64,000 nucleotides of DNA, taken from Bacillus sp. CH30_1T (GTDB lineage: Bacteria > Bacillota > Bacilli > Bacillales > Bacillaceae_B). Below, in pieces: positions 1 to 8,367 of the stretch (the stretch's first letter is position 1; the number at the start of each line of letters is the position of its first letter). A program made the translations under genes and the position numbers. Under the pieces are notes generated by a model. The model did not search any database, was not told the DNA's origin, and saw only the letters and a list, made by a program, of their open reading frames with translations. Where the stretch lies: assembly GCF_008364765.1 (NCBI RefSeq), contig NZ_VTUY01000011.1, positions 1 to 64,000 of the forward strand, written 5' to 3'.

Positions 1-196
1 AAGAATATTGTTTACCAAGAGGTTGAGCAAAACGATGAGCCTCACCATTCTTGAACCATTTCACCCAGGTCTTAATCTGAGATCGATTCTTAATCCCGAA
101 CATCTCCATTAGCTCTTGATTTGAATGTTTACCTTCTAATTTTAAACGGACAACTTCTTTCTTAACTTCTTCTGGATAGGACATTTTATTACCCAT
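1..196 (-). CDS. IS3-family transposase OrfA, N-terminal part (runs off window)
   Basis: The reverse strand reads ATG at 194-196 into 65 codons that continue past the window edge. The visible part begins MGNKMSYPEEVKKEVVRL and continues with a helix-turn-helix of the kind found in the first ORF of IS3/IS150-type elements (GIKNRSQIKTWVKWF, then HRFAQPLGKQYS). OrfA binds the element ends, and the catalytic OrfB would be made by frameshifting and should lie outside the window. A GGAGGTG ribosome binding site lies at 205-211, 8 bases before the start. Whether the element is intact cannot be judged here. Confidence 0.8.
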   Translation of the reverse strand, partial: MGNKMSYPEEVKKEVVRLKLEGKHSNQELMEMFGIKNRSQIKTWVKWFKNGEAHRFAQPLGKQYS

Positions 197-200
197 AGAA

Positions 201-248
201 AAAACACCTCCAAATGTAAATGAATTATTTACTACTTGAAGGTGTTTT
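201..248. repeat. Imperfect inverted repeat near the IS end
   Basis: AAAACACCT at 202-210 pairs with AGGTGTTTT at 240-248, and the arms stay partly complementary inward (CAA/TTG, GTAAAT/ATTTAC). The hairpin covers the OrfA ribosome binding site on the reverse strand. IS3 elements often carry such structures that limit translation of transcripts entering from outside. The outer end of the element is probably within about 10-15 bases beyond 248, but it cannot be fixed without the other end. Confidence 0.4.
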
Positions 249-465
249 ATTCAGTCTCATATTATTAGGTCTCTCTACATTGGCTTCTGGTTTTTTATTA
301 TGCATTCGTACTTGATGTTAGGTATTTATTAAAAACCCGTGATGGTATCCCAAAACCCAACTAAATCTTTCCGATCATCAATCCTTCATGTTTCGACAAA
401 ATCCTTATAGTGAAATAGTACCTGCTCCAATTTTAAAAAATCTCTTTAAAAGCTTCAAAATAGCT

Positions 466-494
466 TTGACAATTGGCGTGGAACTAGCTATACT
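466..494 (+). promoter_or_regulatory. Sigma-A promoter of metP-metS
   Basis: A perfect -35 box TTGACA (466-471) is followed by a 17-base spacer and TATACT (489-494). It lies 84 bases before the metP start on the same strand. Just downstream, at 501-516, is a 7-2-7 palindrome, AGATTATAAATAATCT, that would overlap the start of transcription and could be an operator. Confidence 0.65.
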
Positions 495-577
495 GACTTT
501 AGATTATAAATAATCTGAAAATATAAAAATTTCAAATACCTTATTATGGTAGTTGGAAAGAACTAGGGGGGACCAAC

Positions 578-2104
578 ATGGAGAAACGTGCCCAGTTTGG
601 AACACGAGCAGGATTTATTTTAGCTGCTGTCGGGTCAGCAATCGGTTTGGGAAACATATGGCGTTTTCCAGCAGTAGCGTATGAAAATGGTGGAGGAGCA
701 TTCTTTATTCCTTATTTATTCGCTCTTCTTACAGCAGGTATTCCATTATTAGTGCTTGAATTTACGTTAGGTCATAAGTACCGTGGGTCGGCACCACTAT
801 CTTATTTCCGTCTCAATAGGAAATTTGAGTGGCTTGGCTGGTGGCAAGTATTAATCGCATTTGTCATCTCTACCTATTATGCCGTCATTATCGCATGGGC
901 GATGTCGTACAGTGTATTTTCTTTCAATTTAGGTTGGGGGAAGGATACAGAGTCATTCTTATTCAACGACTATTTGAAGCTTACGGTTGATCCTGGTCAG
1001 ACAGGAAGTATCGTTCCTGGAGTATTCATTCCACTTGTACTAGTATGGGTGATTACATTAGGAATTCTTTTCAAAGGTGTAAAGAAGGGAATAGAAGTAG
1101 CGAATAAGATCTTTATTCCGGCACTAGTTATTTTATTCTTAATAATTGTTGTTCGCGCTTTAACATTGCCTGGAGCATTGGATGGTTTAGACGCTTTCTT
1201 CAAACCGGATTTCAGCAAAATAGCTGACCCTGGTGTTTGGGTAGCGGCATATGGACAAATTTTCTTCAGTTTATCCATTGCGTTTGCGATTATGATTACG
1301 TACTCCAGTTACCTTCCGAAAAAATCGGATATTACAAATAATGCATTCATCACAGGTTTCAGTAACTCAGGGTTCGAATTACTTGCAGGTATTGGGGTAT
1401 TTGCTGCTCTAGGTTTCATGGCTCATTCTCAAGGTGTAGGAGTGCAGGAAGTAGTAAGCGGTGGAGTTGGATTGGCGTTTGTGGTATTCCCGCAAATCAT
1501 TAACGAATTCCCGGCTCTTAACGGTTTATTCGGCTTCCTGTTCTTTGCTTCCCTGGTGTTAGCAGGACTATCATCACTCATCTCGATTACAGAAACGTAT
1601 GTAGCAGGGGTTTCTGAGAAGTTCGGAATTTCCCGTACGAAAGCGGTTCTATTCGGTGGAGGTCTTTCTGCGATCATCTCAATCTTATTTGCCACTCAGG
1701 GCGGATTACTCTTCCTGGATGCGGCAGATTACTTTATCAACCAGTTTGGTGTAGCATTCGTGGGATTAGTTGAAGTAGTAGTGATTGCCTGGTTCCTGCG
1801 TAAGTTAGGTGCTTTCCAATCTCACGCTAATGGAATCTCGGATATTCAGCTTGGTGCCTGGTGGAAGGTATGCTTAGGTGTCATCACACCAATCGTTCTA
1901 GGGTGGATGATGTTCGGCTTATTCAAAATGAATTTATTAAGAGAATTTGAAACTGAAACCGGGAACTATGGAGGTTACTCAGATGCCTTCATCCTTTACA
2001 GTGGATGGTTTGTTGCAGGATTCGCGATCCTTGCAGGTGTTGCCTTCTCATTCAAACGCTGGCATGCCAAAACAGAAGCTGATAGCTATAAGGAGGTAAG
2101 CTAA
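578..2104 (+). CDS. metP: Sodium-dependent NSS amino acid transporter, MetP-like large subunit
   Basis: A 508-residue protein of the neurotransmitter:sodium symporter family. It opens with the family's sodium-site region GSAIGLGNIWRFP near residues 20-32 and shows about 12 membrane segments. The family couples Na+ entry to amino acid uptake. The next gene encodes the tiny partner subunit known from the Corynebacterium MetP-MetS methionine/alanine importer, so methionine or alanine is the likely substrate, though this is inferred. The start at 578 has AGGGGGG at 565-571. The stop overlaps the ribosome binding site of metS, which points to coupled translation. Confidence 0.85.
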   Translation: MEKRAQFGTRAGFILAAVGSAIGLGNIWRFPAVAYENGGGAFFIPYLFALLTAGIPLLVLEFTLGHKYRGSAPLSYFRLNRKFEWLGWWQVLIAFVISTYYAVIIAWAMSYSVFSFNLGWGKDTESFLFNDYLKLTVDPGQTGSIVPGVFIPLVLVWVITLGILFKGVKKGIEVANKIFIPALVILFLIIVVRALTLPGALDGLDAFFKPDFSKIADPGVWVAAYGQIFFSLSIAFAIMITYSSYLPKKSDITNNAFITGFSNSGFELLAGIGVFAALGFMAHSQGVGVQEVVSGGVGLAFVVFPQIINEFPALNGLFGFLFFASLVLAGLSSLISITETYVAGVSEKFGISRTKAVLFGGGLSAIISILFATQGGLLFLDAADYFINQFGVAFVGLVEVVVIAWFLRKLGAFQSHANGISDIQLGAWWKVCLGVITPIVLGWMMFGLFKMNLLREFETETGNYGGYSDAFILYSGWFVAGFAILAGVAFSFKRWHAKTEADSYKEVS

Positions 2105-2105
2105 C

Positions 2106-2213
2106 ATGACAGGTAGCGCTATTACAATGATGGTTGTAGGAATGGTCATCATCTGGGGTGGATTAGCAGCTAGTATCATGAACGCTGTTTCCAAATCCAA
2201 AAAACAGGTATAA
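2106..2213 (+). CDS. metS: Methionine/alanine importer small subunit, MetS-like
   Basis: A 35-residue protein starting MTGSAITMMVVGMVII, with one membrane helix and a lysine-rich tail (SKSKKQV). Proteins of this length and pattern sit directly downstream of NSS transporters and are needed for MetP activity in Corynebacterium. The start is one base after the metP stop, and its AGGAGGTA ribosome binding site (2091-2098) lies inside the end of metP. The second NSS transporter in this window (46951-48279) has no such companion. Confidence 0.85.
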   Translation: MTGSAITMMVVGMVIIWGGLAASIMNAVSKSKKQV

Positions 2214-2227
2214 AGAGTAAAAAGATG

Positions 2228-2263
2228 AAGCAGACGATGGATTAAACCATTGTCTGCTTTTTT
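2228..2263 (+). terminator. Rho-independent terminator after metPS
   Basis: A stem AAGCAGAC-ATGG pairs with CCAT-GTCTGCTT around a short loop, followed by a T-run. It sits 15 bases after the metS stop and touches the 3' end of the convergent lytH gene. Confidence 0.8.
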
Positions 2264-3260
2264 AACGTTTTTTGCTTTTGATTCTATCTTGACGCTCCCA
2301 CATTCGTAAGTGAGGGTAAGGGTCAAAGGACCATTCCGTCAAACCATTATCCTTGTACATTCCGTAATGCAGATGAGGAGGGAACTTCCCTGATGTTCCA
2401 GGGGGGCCGTATCCAGAGCTCCCGACACCGCCAATAACCATTCCCGGTTCCACCACTTGACCTATATGAAGATCTTTAGAGAAACCACTAAGGTGGGCAA
2501 AATAATGATACGTATTATTAATGTCCCGAATGCCGATACGCCAGCCTCCATATCGGTTCCATCCTTTCATCTCAATGATTCCATACGATGTTGCTCTTAC
2601 AGGTACACCATAATCAGCAAAGAGGTCCGTCCCTTCGTGAATACGTCTTCCTCCCCAACCACGGGCATCACCCCAAGTGTTTCGGTAACTGTAGTTGAAT
2701 CTGAGGGGAAGGGGGAAGGCTTTCTGGTTTAAATGGATGGTCCCGTATTGTTTATAGATTTTTGCATTTCCCATGATGATACTGACCGTTTTATCACGTT
2801 TGTAATAGTCCCACAGAGCAAGCTTGAAATTATCCCGGTCAATTCCGTACCGTAATATAAAATCTGTCAAAGCAGCAAGTATATCTTCATCACTCTTCAG
2901 GCTGGCTTTTCCATCGAAGTCTCCATCCCGGCCTATCCCGTTGAATAGGGCTATCGTTTCAGGATTGTCATCTTCCTGGTTAGGATTCAGTGGGCCGATC
3001 CATTTTTCCGGCTCCATATAGATCGATATAAGTGAAGAGGGCTTTTCCCTATCTTTGCGGGCAAACCGTAGACTGCGTTCGTACTGATCAACAGCGGCAA
3101 GATAGTACCAGGGAATATGAGTCAGAGCCTCGCTTTTCTGAAATAACTCCATCCTTTTCGTGTGAATCTGTTCGTCTGTCAGCTTTTCTGCAGCAAAGGT
3201 TTGACAAGGGCTTATCAACATGCAAAAAGCCACAAAGGCTAAGACCAATCGTTTGTTCAA
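2262..3260 (-). CDS. lytH: M23 peptidase LytH, sporulation L-Ala-D-Glu endopeptidase
   Basis: A 332-residue secreted protein with an N-terminal signal peptide (about residues 1-24, ending TFAA) and a C-terminal M23 zinc peptidase domain. The zinc ligands are visible as HEGTD (H208, D212) and HLHYG (H296, H298), with FAH at about 254-256. In B. subtilis, LytH (YunA) trims muramic-acid side chains of the spore cortex in the mother cell, and the gene lies next to lipA as here. The start is TTG at 3260, preceded by GGAGGG. The gene is divergent from lipA. Confidence 0.85.
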   Translation of the reverse strand: MNKRLVLAFVAFCMLISPCQTFAAEKLTDEQIHTKRMELFQKSEALTHIPWYYLAAVDQYERSLRFARKDREKPSSLISIYMEPEKWIGPLNPNQEDDNPETIALFNGIGRDGDFDGKASLKSDEDILAALTDFILRYGIDRDNFKLALWDYYKRDKTVSIIMGNAKIYKQYGTIHLNQKAFPLPLRFNYSYRNTWGDARGWGGRRIHEGTDLFADYGVPVRATSYGIIEMKGWNRYGGWRIGIRDINNTYHYFAHLSGFSKDLHIGQVVEPGMVIGGVGSSGYGPPGTSGKFPPHLHYGMYKDNGLTEWSFDPYPHLRMWERQDRIKSKKR

Positions 3261-3489
3261 AATAATCCCTCCATTTTTAGGGGTCTACTTCTAGTTTGTA
3301 TCGTTCATCGGGATTCATAATCATCAATAAATGGTAATAGGGTATCACATGCTTGTTTTCACTTTTTTAGTATGATAAAGTGACAAAAGGAGTATATTGA
3401 TGATGGCTTTTTTTACATAAGATGAACGATTTAGAAAGCGTTTCACTCTTTGCCTAAGTCAGAATTATTTAGGATTGGAGATGAGGGGT

Positions 3490-4407
3490 ATGAGTAAGAA
3501 AGATGAACACATTCGTAAACCGGATTGGCTTAAAATTAAGCTGAATACGAATGATAACTATATGGGCTTGAAGAAAATGATGCGCGAAAACAACCTTCAC
3601 ACTGTATGTGAAGAGGCTCGTTGCCCTAATATTCATGAATGTTGGGGAACTAGAAGAACAGCTACATTCATGATTCTTGGAGATATTTGTACACGAGCAT
3701 GCCGTTTCTGCGCAGTAAAGACAGGCCTTCCAACTGAATTAGATCTGAAAGAACCAGAACGCGTTGCAGATTCTGTTCAATTAATGAACCTGAAGCACGT
3801 AGTTATTACAGCTGTTGCACGTGATGACCTGAAAGATGGTGGATCGCATGTATTTGCTGAAACGGTTCGTGCCATTCGTCGTAAGAGCCCGTTTACTTCC
3901 ATAGAAGTATTACCATCCGATATGGGTGGAGTTTTCGATAATATCAAGACATTGATGGATGCACAGCCAGACATCATGAACTACAATGTCGAAACCGTTC
4001 GTCGCTTGACTCCAAGAGTTCGTGCCCGAGCTACTTATGATCGCACATTGGAATTCCTGCGTCGTGCAAAAGAATTAAATCCGGAAATCCCAACAAAATC
4101 AAGTATCATGGTTGGTCTTGGGGAAACGAAGGAAGAAATTCTTGAAACAATGGATGATCTGCGTGCAAATCATGTTGATATTGTGACTTTAGGTCAATAC
4201 CTGCAACCATCTAAGAAGCACTTGAAGGTACAGAAATATTATCACCCTGATGAGTTTGCTGAACTACGTGAAGCAGCGATGGAAAAAGGCTTCAGTCACT
4301 GTGAAGCAGGACCACTCGTTCGTTCTTCCTACCATGCAGATGAGCAAGTTAATGCAGCTGCCAAAGCAAGACAAGCAGCCGGTGAGCAAGAAGTTCAAAA
4401 GGCATAA
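3490..4407 (+). CDS. lipA: Lipoyl synthase LipA
   Basis: A 305-residue radical SAM enzyme that inserts two sulfurs into octanoyl groups on lipoate-dependent enzymes and H protein. Both iron-sulfur clusters are visible: the auxiliary cluster cysteines C40, C45 and C51 ([12 protein letters not shown]), and the radical SAM cysteines C67, C71 and C74 (CTRACRFC). The conserved C-terminal RSSY serine ligand is also present. An in-frame TTG at 3475 would add five residues, but the ATG at 3490 has GGAG nine bases upstream and matches the family start (MxKKDEHxRKP). Confidence 0.95.
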   Translation: MSKKDEHIRKPDWLKIKLNTNDNYMGLKKMMRENNLHTVCEEARCPNIHECWGTRRTATFMILGDICTRACRFCAVKTGLPTELDLKEPERVADSVQLMNLKHVVITAVARDDLKDGGSHVFAETVRAIRRKSPFTSIEVLPSDMGGVFDNIKTLMDAQPDIMNYNVETVRRLTPRVRARATYDRTLEFLRRAKELNPEIPTKSSIMVGLGETKEEILETMDDLRANHVDIVTLGQYLQPSKKHLKVQKYYHPDEFAELREAAMEKGFSHCEAGPLVRSSYHADEQVNAAAKARQAAGEQEVQKA

Positions 4408-4418
4408 TTTTCATATAT

Positions 4419-4466
4419 AAAAGGACTGACTTGAAGGAGAAGATCTCTAACAGTCAGTCCTTTTTG
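4419..4466 (+). terminator. Terminator after lipA
   Basis: AAAAGGACTGAC pairs with GTCAGTCCTTTTT across a loop of about 22 bases. It has a terminal T-run and lies 11 bases after the lipA stop. Confidence 0.8.
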
Positions 4467-4532
4467 TAGCAAAGAGTATGACATGAGACGCAAATCCTGC
4501 AAGGTATGATGCCTGTCTCTACTGTCTTCTAT

Positions 4533-5249
4533 TTAATCGACATTATTTGTGTTATCTATTCGCTTTTGGCGGTCTTTATTGATTTTGTGGACATCGTCAT
4601 CCTGCATCTCGTATTTCTCAGATGTCATTTCACCATTTGGATTTTCACCTGCGTCTACATTTCTTCCCTGAGGAGAATCCTGCAGCATAAGGTTGATGGT
4701 ATCATCAATGGCTGTGTTGGCATTACGGCTATCGCTATCCATTTTTGCCAGGTTTTCTACATTGCGCATCAGGCTCTTGTCATCGGTCACATATACATGG
4801 TACCAACGGGGAATAACCGACATGGCTGTTTTCTTTACTTGGTCGGCTACTTCAAAGCGGCCATCTTTATCCTTTTTGTCCGTTACGTATGAAATCAGCA
4901 CTTCTTCATCAGTGACAAGAGTGGAACAATCCTTGACGCCTGGAAGTGAGACACTCATTTTGCTGATTGAGTCGGCTACTTGTTCTCGATTAATGCTGTA
5001 CATATCCTTTGTGGAAATGGTTTGACCACCTGTGGGACTTTTCTGTTGGCGAACATAGCCGAAATCCTCACCGCGGTGAGCTCCTTTTTTCGTCCAACTA
5101 TTTTCGTTGTACAGGTCCTCCCGGTCATTCACGTTAATGGTATTTCCATTGTCGTGATACATTTCTTCATTGGCCGTGTCAATTCCATCACAAGCAGTTC
5201 CGATTAGTGCAATACTCAGTACAGTTGTACCCAGAATGAATTTATTCAA
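4533..5249 (-). CDS. yutC: YhcN/YlaJ-family sporulation lipoprotein, YutC-like
   Basis: A lipoprotein precursor of 238 residues. The signal peptide ends in the lipobox IGTAC, with the lipidated cysteine at residue 20. The body is hydrophilic and contains the YhcN/YlaJ-type region (ITDDKSLMRNV and VIPRWYHVYV stretches); the tail is Asp/Asn/Lys-rich. Members are found in spores of Bacillus, and the position after lipA matches B. subtilis yutC. A GTG at 5258 is possible, but the TTG at 5249 has GGGGGTG six bases upstream, while the GTG overlaps that site. The exact molecular role is unknown. Confidence 0.7.
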   Translation of the reverse strand: MNKFILGTTVLSIALIGTACDGIDTANEEMYHDNGNTINVNDREDLYNENSWTKKGAHRGEDFGYVRQQKSPTGGQTISTKDMYSINREQVADSISKMSVSLPGVKDCSTLVTDEEVLISYVTDKKDKDGRFEVADQVKKTAMSVIPRWYHVYVTDDKSLMRNVENLAKMDSDSRNANTAIDDTINLMLQDSPQGRNVDAGENPNGEMTSEKYEMQDDDVHKINKDRQKRIDNTNNVD

Positions 5250-5360
5250 GTTAAACACCCCCTATTTGATAGGGTGACCATGTCTTATGACAATTTTTCA
5301 TAGTAATTAATGGACAATCCGTTATAATTTAAGATAAGGAAATGAAAGTGGGTGGACAAG

Positions 5361-5636
5361 ATGATTTGTGTGCAGAATACATGCTACGAAATCGTTGAGG
5401 AATTTAGAGACGGATTCAACGAGGAAGCATTTAAGGAAAGATATAGCGACATCTTAAGTAAATACGACTTTATCCTTGGGGATTGGGGATATGGTCAGCT
5501 TCGCTTAAAAGGATTCTTTGATGATCATAATCAAAAAGCCTCTTTTGACACAAAGGTGAGTACACATAAGGATTACTTGTATGAATACTGTAATTTTGGC
5601 TGCGCTTATTTTCTTGTGAAAAAAGTCAATAAATAA
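5361..5636 (+). CDS. yutD: YutD family protein (DUF1027)
   Basis: A 91-residue cytoplasmic protein with the family's conserved core ILGDWGYGQLRLKGFFDD and EYCNFGCAYF. Its function is unknown; a role in cell-wall or general housekeeping has not been shown. I chose the ATG at 5361, which gives the family-typical MI start. A GTG at 5352 with AAGGA 11 bases upstream would add three residues and cannot be excluded. The gene lies between the convergent yutC and DUF3905 genes. Confidence 0.85.
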   Translation: MICVQNTCYEIVEEFRDGFNEEAFKERYSDILSKYDFILGDWGYGQLRLKGFFDDHNQKASFDTKVSTHKDYLYEYCNFGCAYFLVKKVNK

Positions 5637-5643
5637 TGGTGAT

Positions 5644-5675
5644 AAAGGAACAAACAGTCCAGTTTGTTCCTTTTG
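5644..5675 (+). terminator. Terminator after yutD
   Basis: A stem AAAGGAACAAAC pairs with GTTTGTTCCTTT around a six-base loop, followed by TTGTTATATT. Confidence 0.75.
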
Positions 5676-5680
5676 TTATA

Positions 5681-5983
5681 TTACTTATTTTCAGTATATG
5701 GAGGTTCTTCATTCACATCGGGATCTGCATGAACAGGGTGTGATCCAGGCTCCTGACGTGGGATATCCTGATGAAGTGATTTATTTTCATAGTTGAAAGC
5801 ACTGTAATATCGCTGTCCTTCTTTCCAAGGAGTGCTTTTGTTCTCAACGGGAGTATGCTTTCCTCGGGGAGAGCCATATGGCCCTTCTGGCAATGTTTCT
5901 GGCAGGACAAAGTTGCGGTATGTTTCAACGTTGGAAAAATCACTATATACTTCTTCTTCCTTGTCTCTTGGTTCTTTACTCAT
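5681..5983 (-). CDS. DUF3905-like small protein
   Basis: A 100-residue hydrophilic protein rich in Pro, Tyr and Glu, with ENKSTPWKEGQRYYSAF and HQDIPRQEPGSHP blocks. It resembles the Bacillus DUF3905 family, recalled from memory without a search. The ATG at 5983 has AAAGGTGGGAG just upstream; the longer frame to 6034 has no such site and would include a likely promoter. A CATACTA box upstream suggests expression in the forespore. Confidence 0.6.
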   Translation of the reverse strand: MSKEPRDKEEEVYSDFSNVETYRNFVLPETLPEGPYGSPRGKHTPVENKSTPWKEGQRYYSAFNYENKSLHQDIPRQEPGSHPVHADPDVNEEPPYTENK

Positions 5984-6006
5984 ATATCTCCCACCTTTCA
6001 TACTTG

Positions 6007-6036
6007 TAGTATGTGAGAGTGGGGTGGACTTCATTC
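6007..6036 (-). promoter_or_regulatory. Possible sigma-G/F promoter of the DUF3905 gene
   Basis: On the reverse strand a CATACTA -10 box (6007-6013) lies 17 bases from GAATGA (6031-6036), close to the forespore consensus (TGMATA, CATACTA). Transcription would begin near 6000, giving a short leader before the ATG at 5983. Confidence 0.3.
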
Positions 6037-6057
6037 TTAATAGTGCGCTGTTAACGA

Positions 6058-6327
6058 CTACATAATGATTTCTCCTAGGAAGTCCCTCAATTCATCGGCT
6101 TCTTCCTCCGTTAGCTTGAATACACTCTCCACATATCCAGGTTCATCAAGGTCATCCCTGCCGACGATCGCAAATCGACTGCCTTGAAGGTCTAATACTA
6201 AAGATTTCCCGTAATAGCGATCTGTTTGTGTAATTGCTAAGTCGTACCGCTGATTTTCTCCCATAAAACTCACAAAGCGTGTTTTTGTATGTTCTGTATC
6301 ATCGTATAAATAAAATCGTTCACTCAT
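6058..6327 (-). CDS. DUF3055 (SAV0927-like) cytosolic protein
   Basis: An 89-residue soluble protein. The start MSERFYLYDDTEHTKTRFVS and the segment GRDDLDEPGYVE match the small Firmicutes family DUF3055, whose function is unknown. There is no signal peptide or membrane segment, and the C-terminus is acidic (TEEEADELRDFLGEI). Upstream GAGGAGGACATCGTC gives a good ribosome binding site. It is divergent from yutE. Confidence 0.75.
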   Translation of the reverse strand: MSERFYLYDDTEHTKTRFVSFMGENQRYDLAITQTDRYYGKSLVLDLQGSRFAIVGRDDLDEPGYVESVFKLTEEEADELRDFLGEIIM

Positions 6328-6461
6328 GACGATGTCCTCCTCTTTTTTTGCTTATCTCATCATAACAAACTGAGCTGAGAAATGCAGGATGTATCTGTAT
6401 GACAGTGAGGGAAATATGTTAAAATAAAGGGGAGGATATCGTTCATAGAGAGGGGTGCACC

Positions 6462-6899
6462 ATGTATTTCGTAGATAGAGAAAAGATAGAGGAAATATTA
6501 TTGTATATGAATGAGCAGTTAAAGACTGTTAGTGAACATGACCAATGGGGCGGGACATTAGAAAAATTAGCTTTGGAGCGAATGACTCATACGATTATTG
6601 AATCTGTACTCGATGTAGGAAACAGTATGATAGACGGTTTCATTATGAGAGATCCAGGAAGCTATGAGGATATTATTGATATACTTCTGGATGAAAAGGT
6701 AATTTGTGAAAAAATGAGTGAGGATCTTAAACGACTTGTTGCAGAGCGTAAGGTTCTTGTTCAAGAGTATACAGCCATTCATCATGAGCAATTACATACG
6801 ATTTTAAACGAGGTATTCCACTCATTAGAGAAGTTTCCCCAACAGGTTCGCAGCTACCTTGAAAATGAACTGGGACCTGTGTCTGCATTTAAAAATTAA
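6462..6899 (+). CDS. yutE: YutE, DUF86 / HepT-like protein
   Basis: A 145-residue all-helical protein of the DUF86 (HepT) family; ALERMTHTIIESVLDVGNSMIDG is the family's core helix region. HepT toxins are RNases that use an R-x4-6-H motif and are silenced by a MntA nucleotidyltransferase partner. Here the matching stretch reads RKVLVQEY, so the histidine position holds glutamine, and no MntA gene is adjacent. It is therefore probably a housekeeping paralogue rather than a toxin. It ends ENELGPVSAFKN, typical of YutE. Confidence 0.8.
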   Translation: MYFVDREKIEEILLYMNEQLKTVSEHDQWGGTLEKLALERMTHTIIESVLDVGNSMIDGFIMRDPGSYEDIIDILLDEKVICEKMSEDLKRLVAERKVLVQEYTAIHHEQLHTILNEVFHSLEKFPQQVRSYLENELGPVSAFKN

Positions 6900-6910
6900 T
6901 CAGCATTTGA

Positions 6911-6941
6911 CAGCGCTTTCTTCATAGGAAGCGTTTTGTTT
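6911..6941 (+). terminator. Terminator after yutE
   Basis: CGCTTTC pairs with GGAAGCG around TTCATA, followed by TTTTGTTTTATTT. Confidence 0.6.
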
Positions 6942-7025
6942 TATTTATGGAATACATTTTACCGGAAATAGCAAAGGCAGTACCGGTATTTGGACATACT
7001 ATACACAAGCATATGGAGGTATACA

Positions 7026-7790
7026 ATGAAAGAATATAAAGGTTACTTAATTGATTTAGATGGAACAATGTATAAAGGAAAAGAGAAAATCGAAGAAGCA
7101 GGAGATTTTGTTAAACGATTACAAGAAAAGGGATTACCTTATCTGTTTGTCACCAATAATTCTTCGAGAAGACCGGAACAGGTTGCGGAAAAATTGCAGT
7201 CATTTGATATCCCTGCCACGAAGGAACAGGTATTTACTACTTCAATGGCGACAGCTCAATATATGGCGAAGAAAAAGCCAAATGGAACGGCATATGTCAT
7301 CGGTGAAGAAGGAATCCGTTCGGCACTGGAAGAGAACGGCATCACTCTTCAGGATGAGAAACCTGATTTCGTGGTAGTGGGGATTGATCGTGATATTAAT
7401 TATGAGAAGCTATCTCTCGCTTGTTTAGGTGTGAGAAATGGAGCTACCTTTATTTCAACCAATGGAGATATCGCGATTCCGACTGAAAGAGGGTTGCTTC
7501 CAGGGAACGGTTCCCTTACGTCAGTTGTCACAGTCTCCACACAAACTGAACCGGTCTTTATCGGGAAGCCTGAATCGATCATTATGGAGCAGGCGCTATC
7601 AGTATTAGGGGTGCCTAAGAAAGATACGTTAATGGTTGGGGATAATTATGATACAGATATATTAGCCGGGATAAACGCCGGACTTGATACACTGCTTGTT
7701 CATACAGGTGTAACAACCAAAGAAGCTTTGAGTTCGAAGCATATTCAGCCAACCTATACAATTGAAACGTTGGATGAATGGGATATATAA
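7026..7790 (+). CDS. yutF: HAD-superfamily phosphatase YutF (class IIA)
   Basis: A 254-residue HAD hydrolase of the NagD/p-nitrophenyl-phosphatase type. Motif I is DLDGTMYKG (nucleophile D10, acid D12), motif II includes VTNNSS, and motif IV is VGDNYDTD. These enzymes remove phosphate from small metabolites; the physiological substrate is unknown. The TTG at 6990 that extends the frame is rejected because the ATG at 7026 has GGAGGT five bases upstream and matches the family start (MKxYKGYLIDLDG). Confidence 0.9.
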   Translation: MKEYKGYLIDLDGTMYKGKEKIEEAGDFVKRLQEKGLPYLFVTNNSSRRPEQVAEKLQSFDIPATKEQVFTTSMATAQYMAKKKPNGTAYVIGEEGIRSALEENGITLQDEKPDFVVVGIDRDINYEKLSLACLGVRNGATFISTNGDIAIPTERGLLPGNGSLTSVVTVSTQTEPVFIGKPESIIMEQALSVLGVPKKDTLMVGDNYDTDILAGINAGLDTLLVHTGVTTKEALSSKHIQPTYTIETLDEWDI

Positions 7791-7793
7791 TAA

Positions 7794-7827
7794 AAAGTGG
7801 GGGCGTATTTATAGCCTCCACTTCCTC
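7794..7827 (+). terminator. Weak terminator after yutF
   Basis: AAGTGG-GGC pairs with GCC-CCACTT around a short loop. The following T-run is poor, so efficiency is doubtful. Confidence 0.4.
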
Positions 7828-7956
7828 TAAACCCTTCTTAGTACTCAAATAAAAAAATGTCTTAAATTAGTAACATATTCATAATAGACAACCCTCGTTC
7901 GTATAAGTAAAATAGAACTAGTGTTAAAAGATGTAATCAAAATACTATTTATACTT

Positions 7957-7981
7957 AAGGACCTTTGTAATGGTCTTTTTT
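7957..7981 (+). terminator. Terminator-like hairpin within intergenic region
   Basis: AAGGACC pairs with GGTCTTT (one G-T pair) around an eight-base loop and runs into a T-tract. It lies 44 bases after a candidate -10 box. Confidence 0.4.
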
Positions 7982-8367
7982 ACTACTATCTATGCCTCTA
8001 TAGATAGTGGGTGTGTATAATAATAGCAGGAACGAAAATTATACTCCTAAAGTATTATGTGTTTTTTCCTCTAACTAACTTTTCCAATACACATATTTGA
8101 GTACTCAGAAGGACTAGGAAGACAGGATTTGAAAAATAATAAGAATATAAAGATTTTTCTTGAAAAATATTACGAAATGAAGTGTAAAGGTATGCAACAA
8201 GGGTAAACATCTAAGATAGTAGGGAACTATTAGCATTGATACCTTTTCAATTTCTAACTATTCTTTACGAATGCAAGCAACTTTAAGAATGAAAGTCACT
8301 GTTTCTTAATTGATTTTCGAAACATTCCACGTCATTTCTAAAGAATTTTTAAAAGGGTAGTGAGGTA

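Larger units (their letters stand above)
7791..8367. other. 577-base intergenic region before the XRE gene
   Basis: No convincing ORF is present. It holds a candidate promoter (TAGACA at 7885-7890, 17-base spacer, TAAAAT at 7908-7913), a short terminator hairpin (7957-7981), and a second hairpin with arms ACTATCTAT / ATAGATAGT near 7985-8008. The promoter-terminator pair would make a transcript of roughly 60 bases with no coding content. The rest is A+T-rich sequence in which I see nothing else. Confidence 0.4.

Noticed and set aside
3430-3450. cre-like AGAAAGCGTTTCAC upstream of lipA
   Set aside because: Aligning on the central CG leaves at least three mismatches, so CcpA control is not supported.
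6462-6899. HepT-MntA toxin-antitoxin system
   Set aside because: The RNase histidine is replaced and no MntA-type gene lies on either side.
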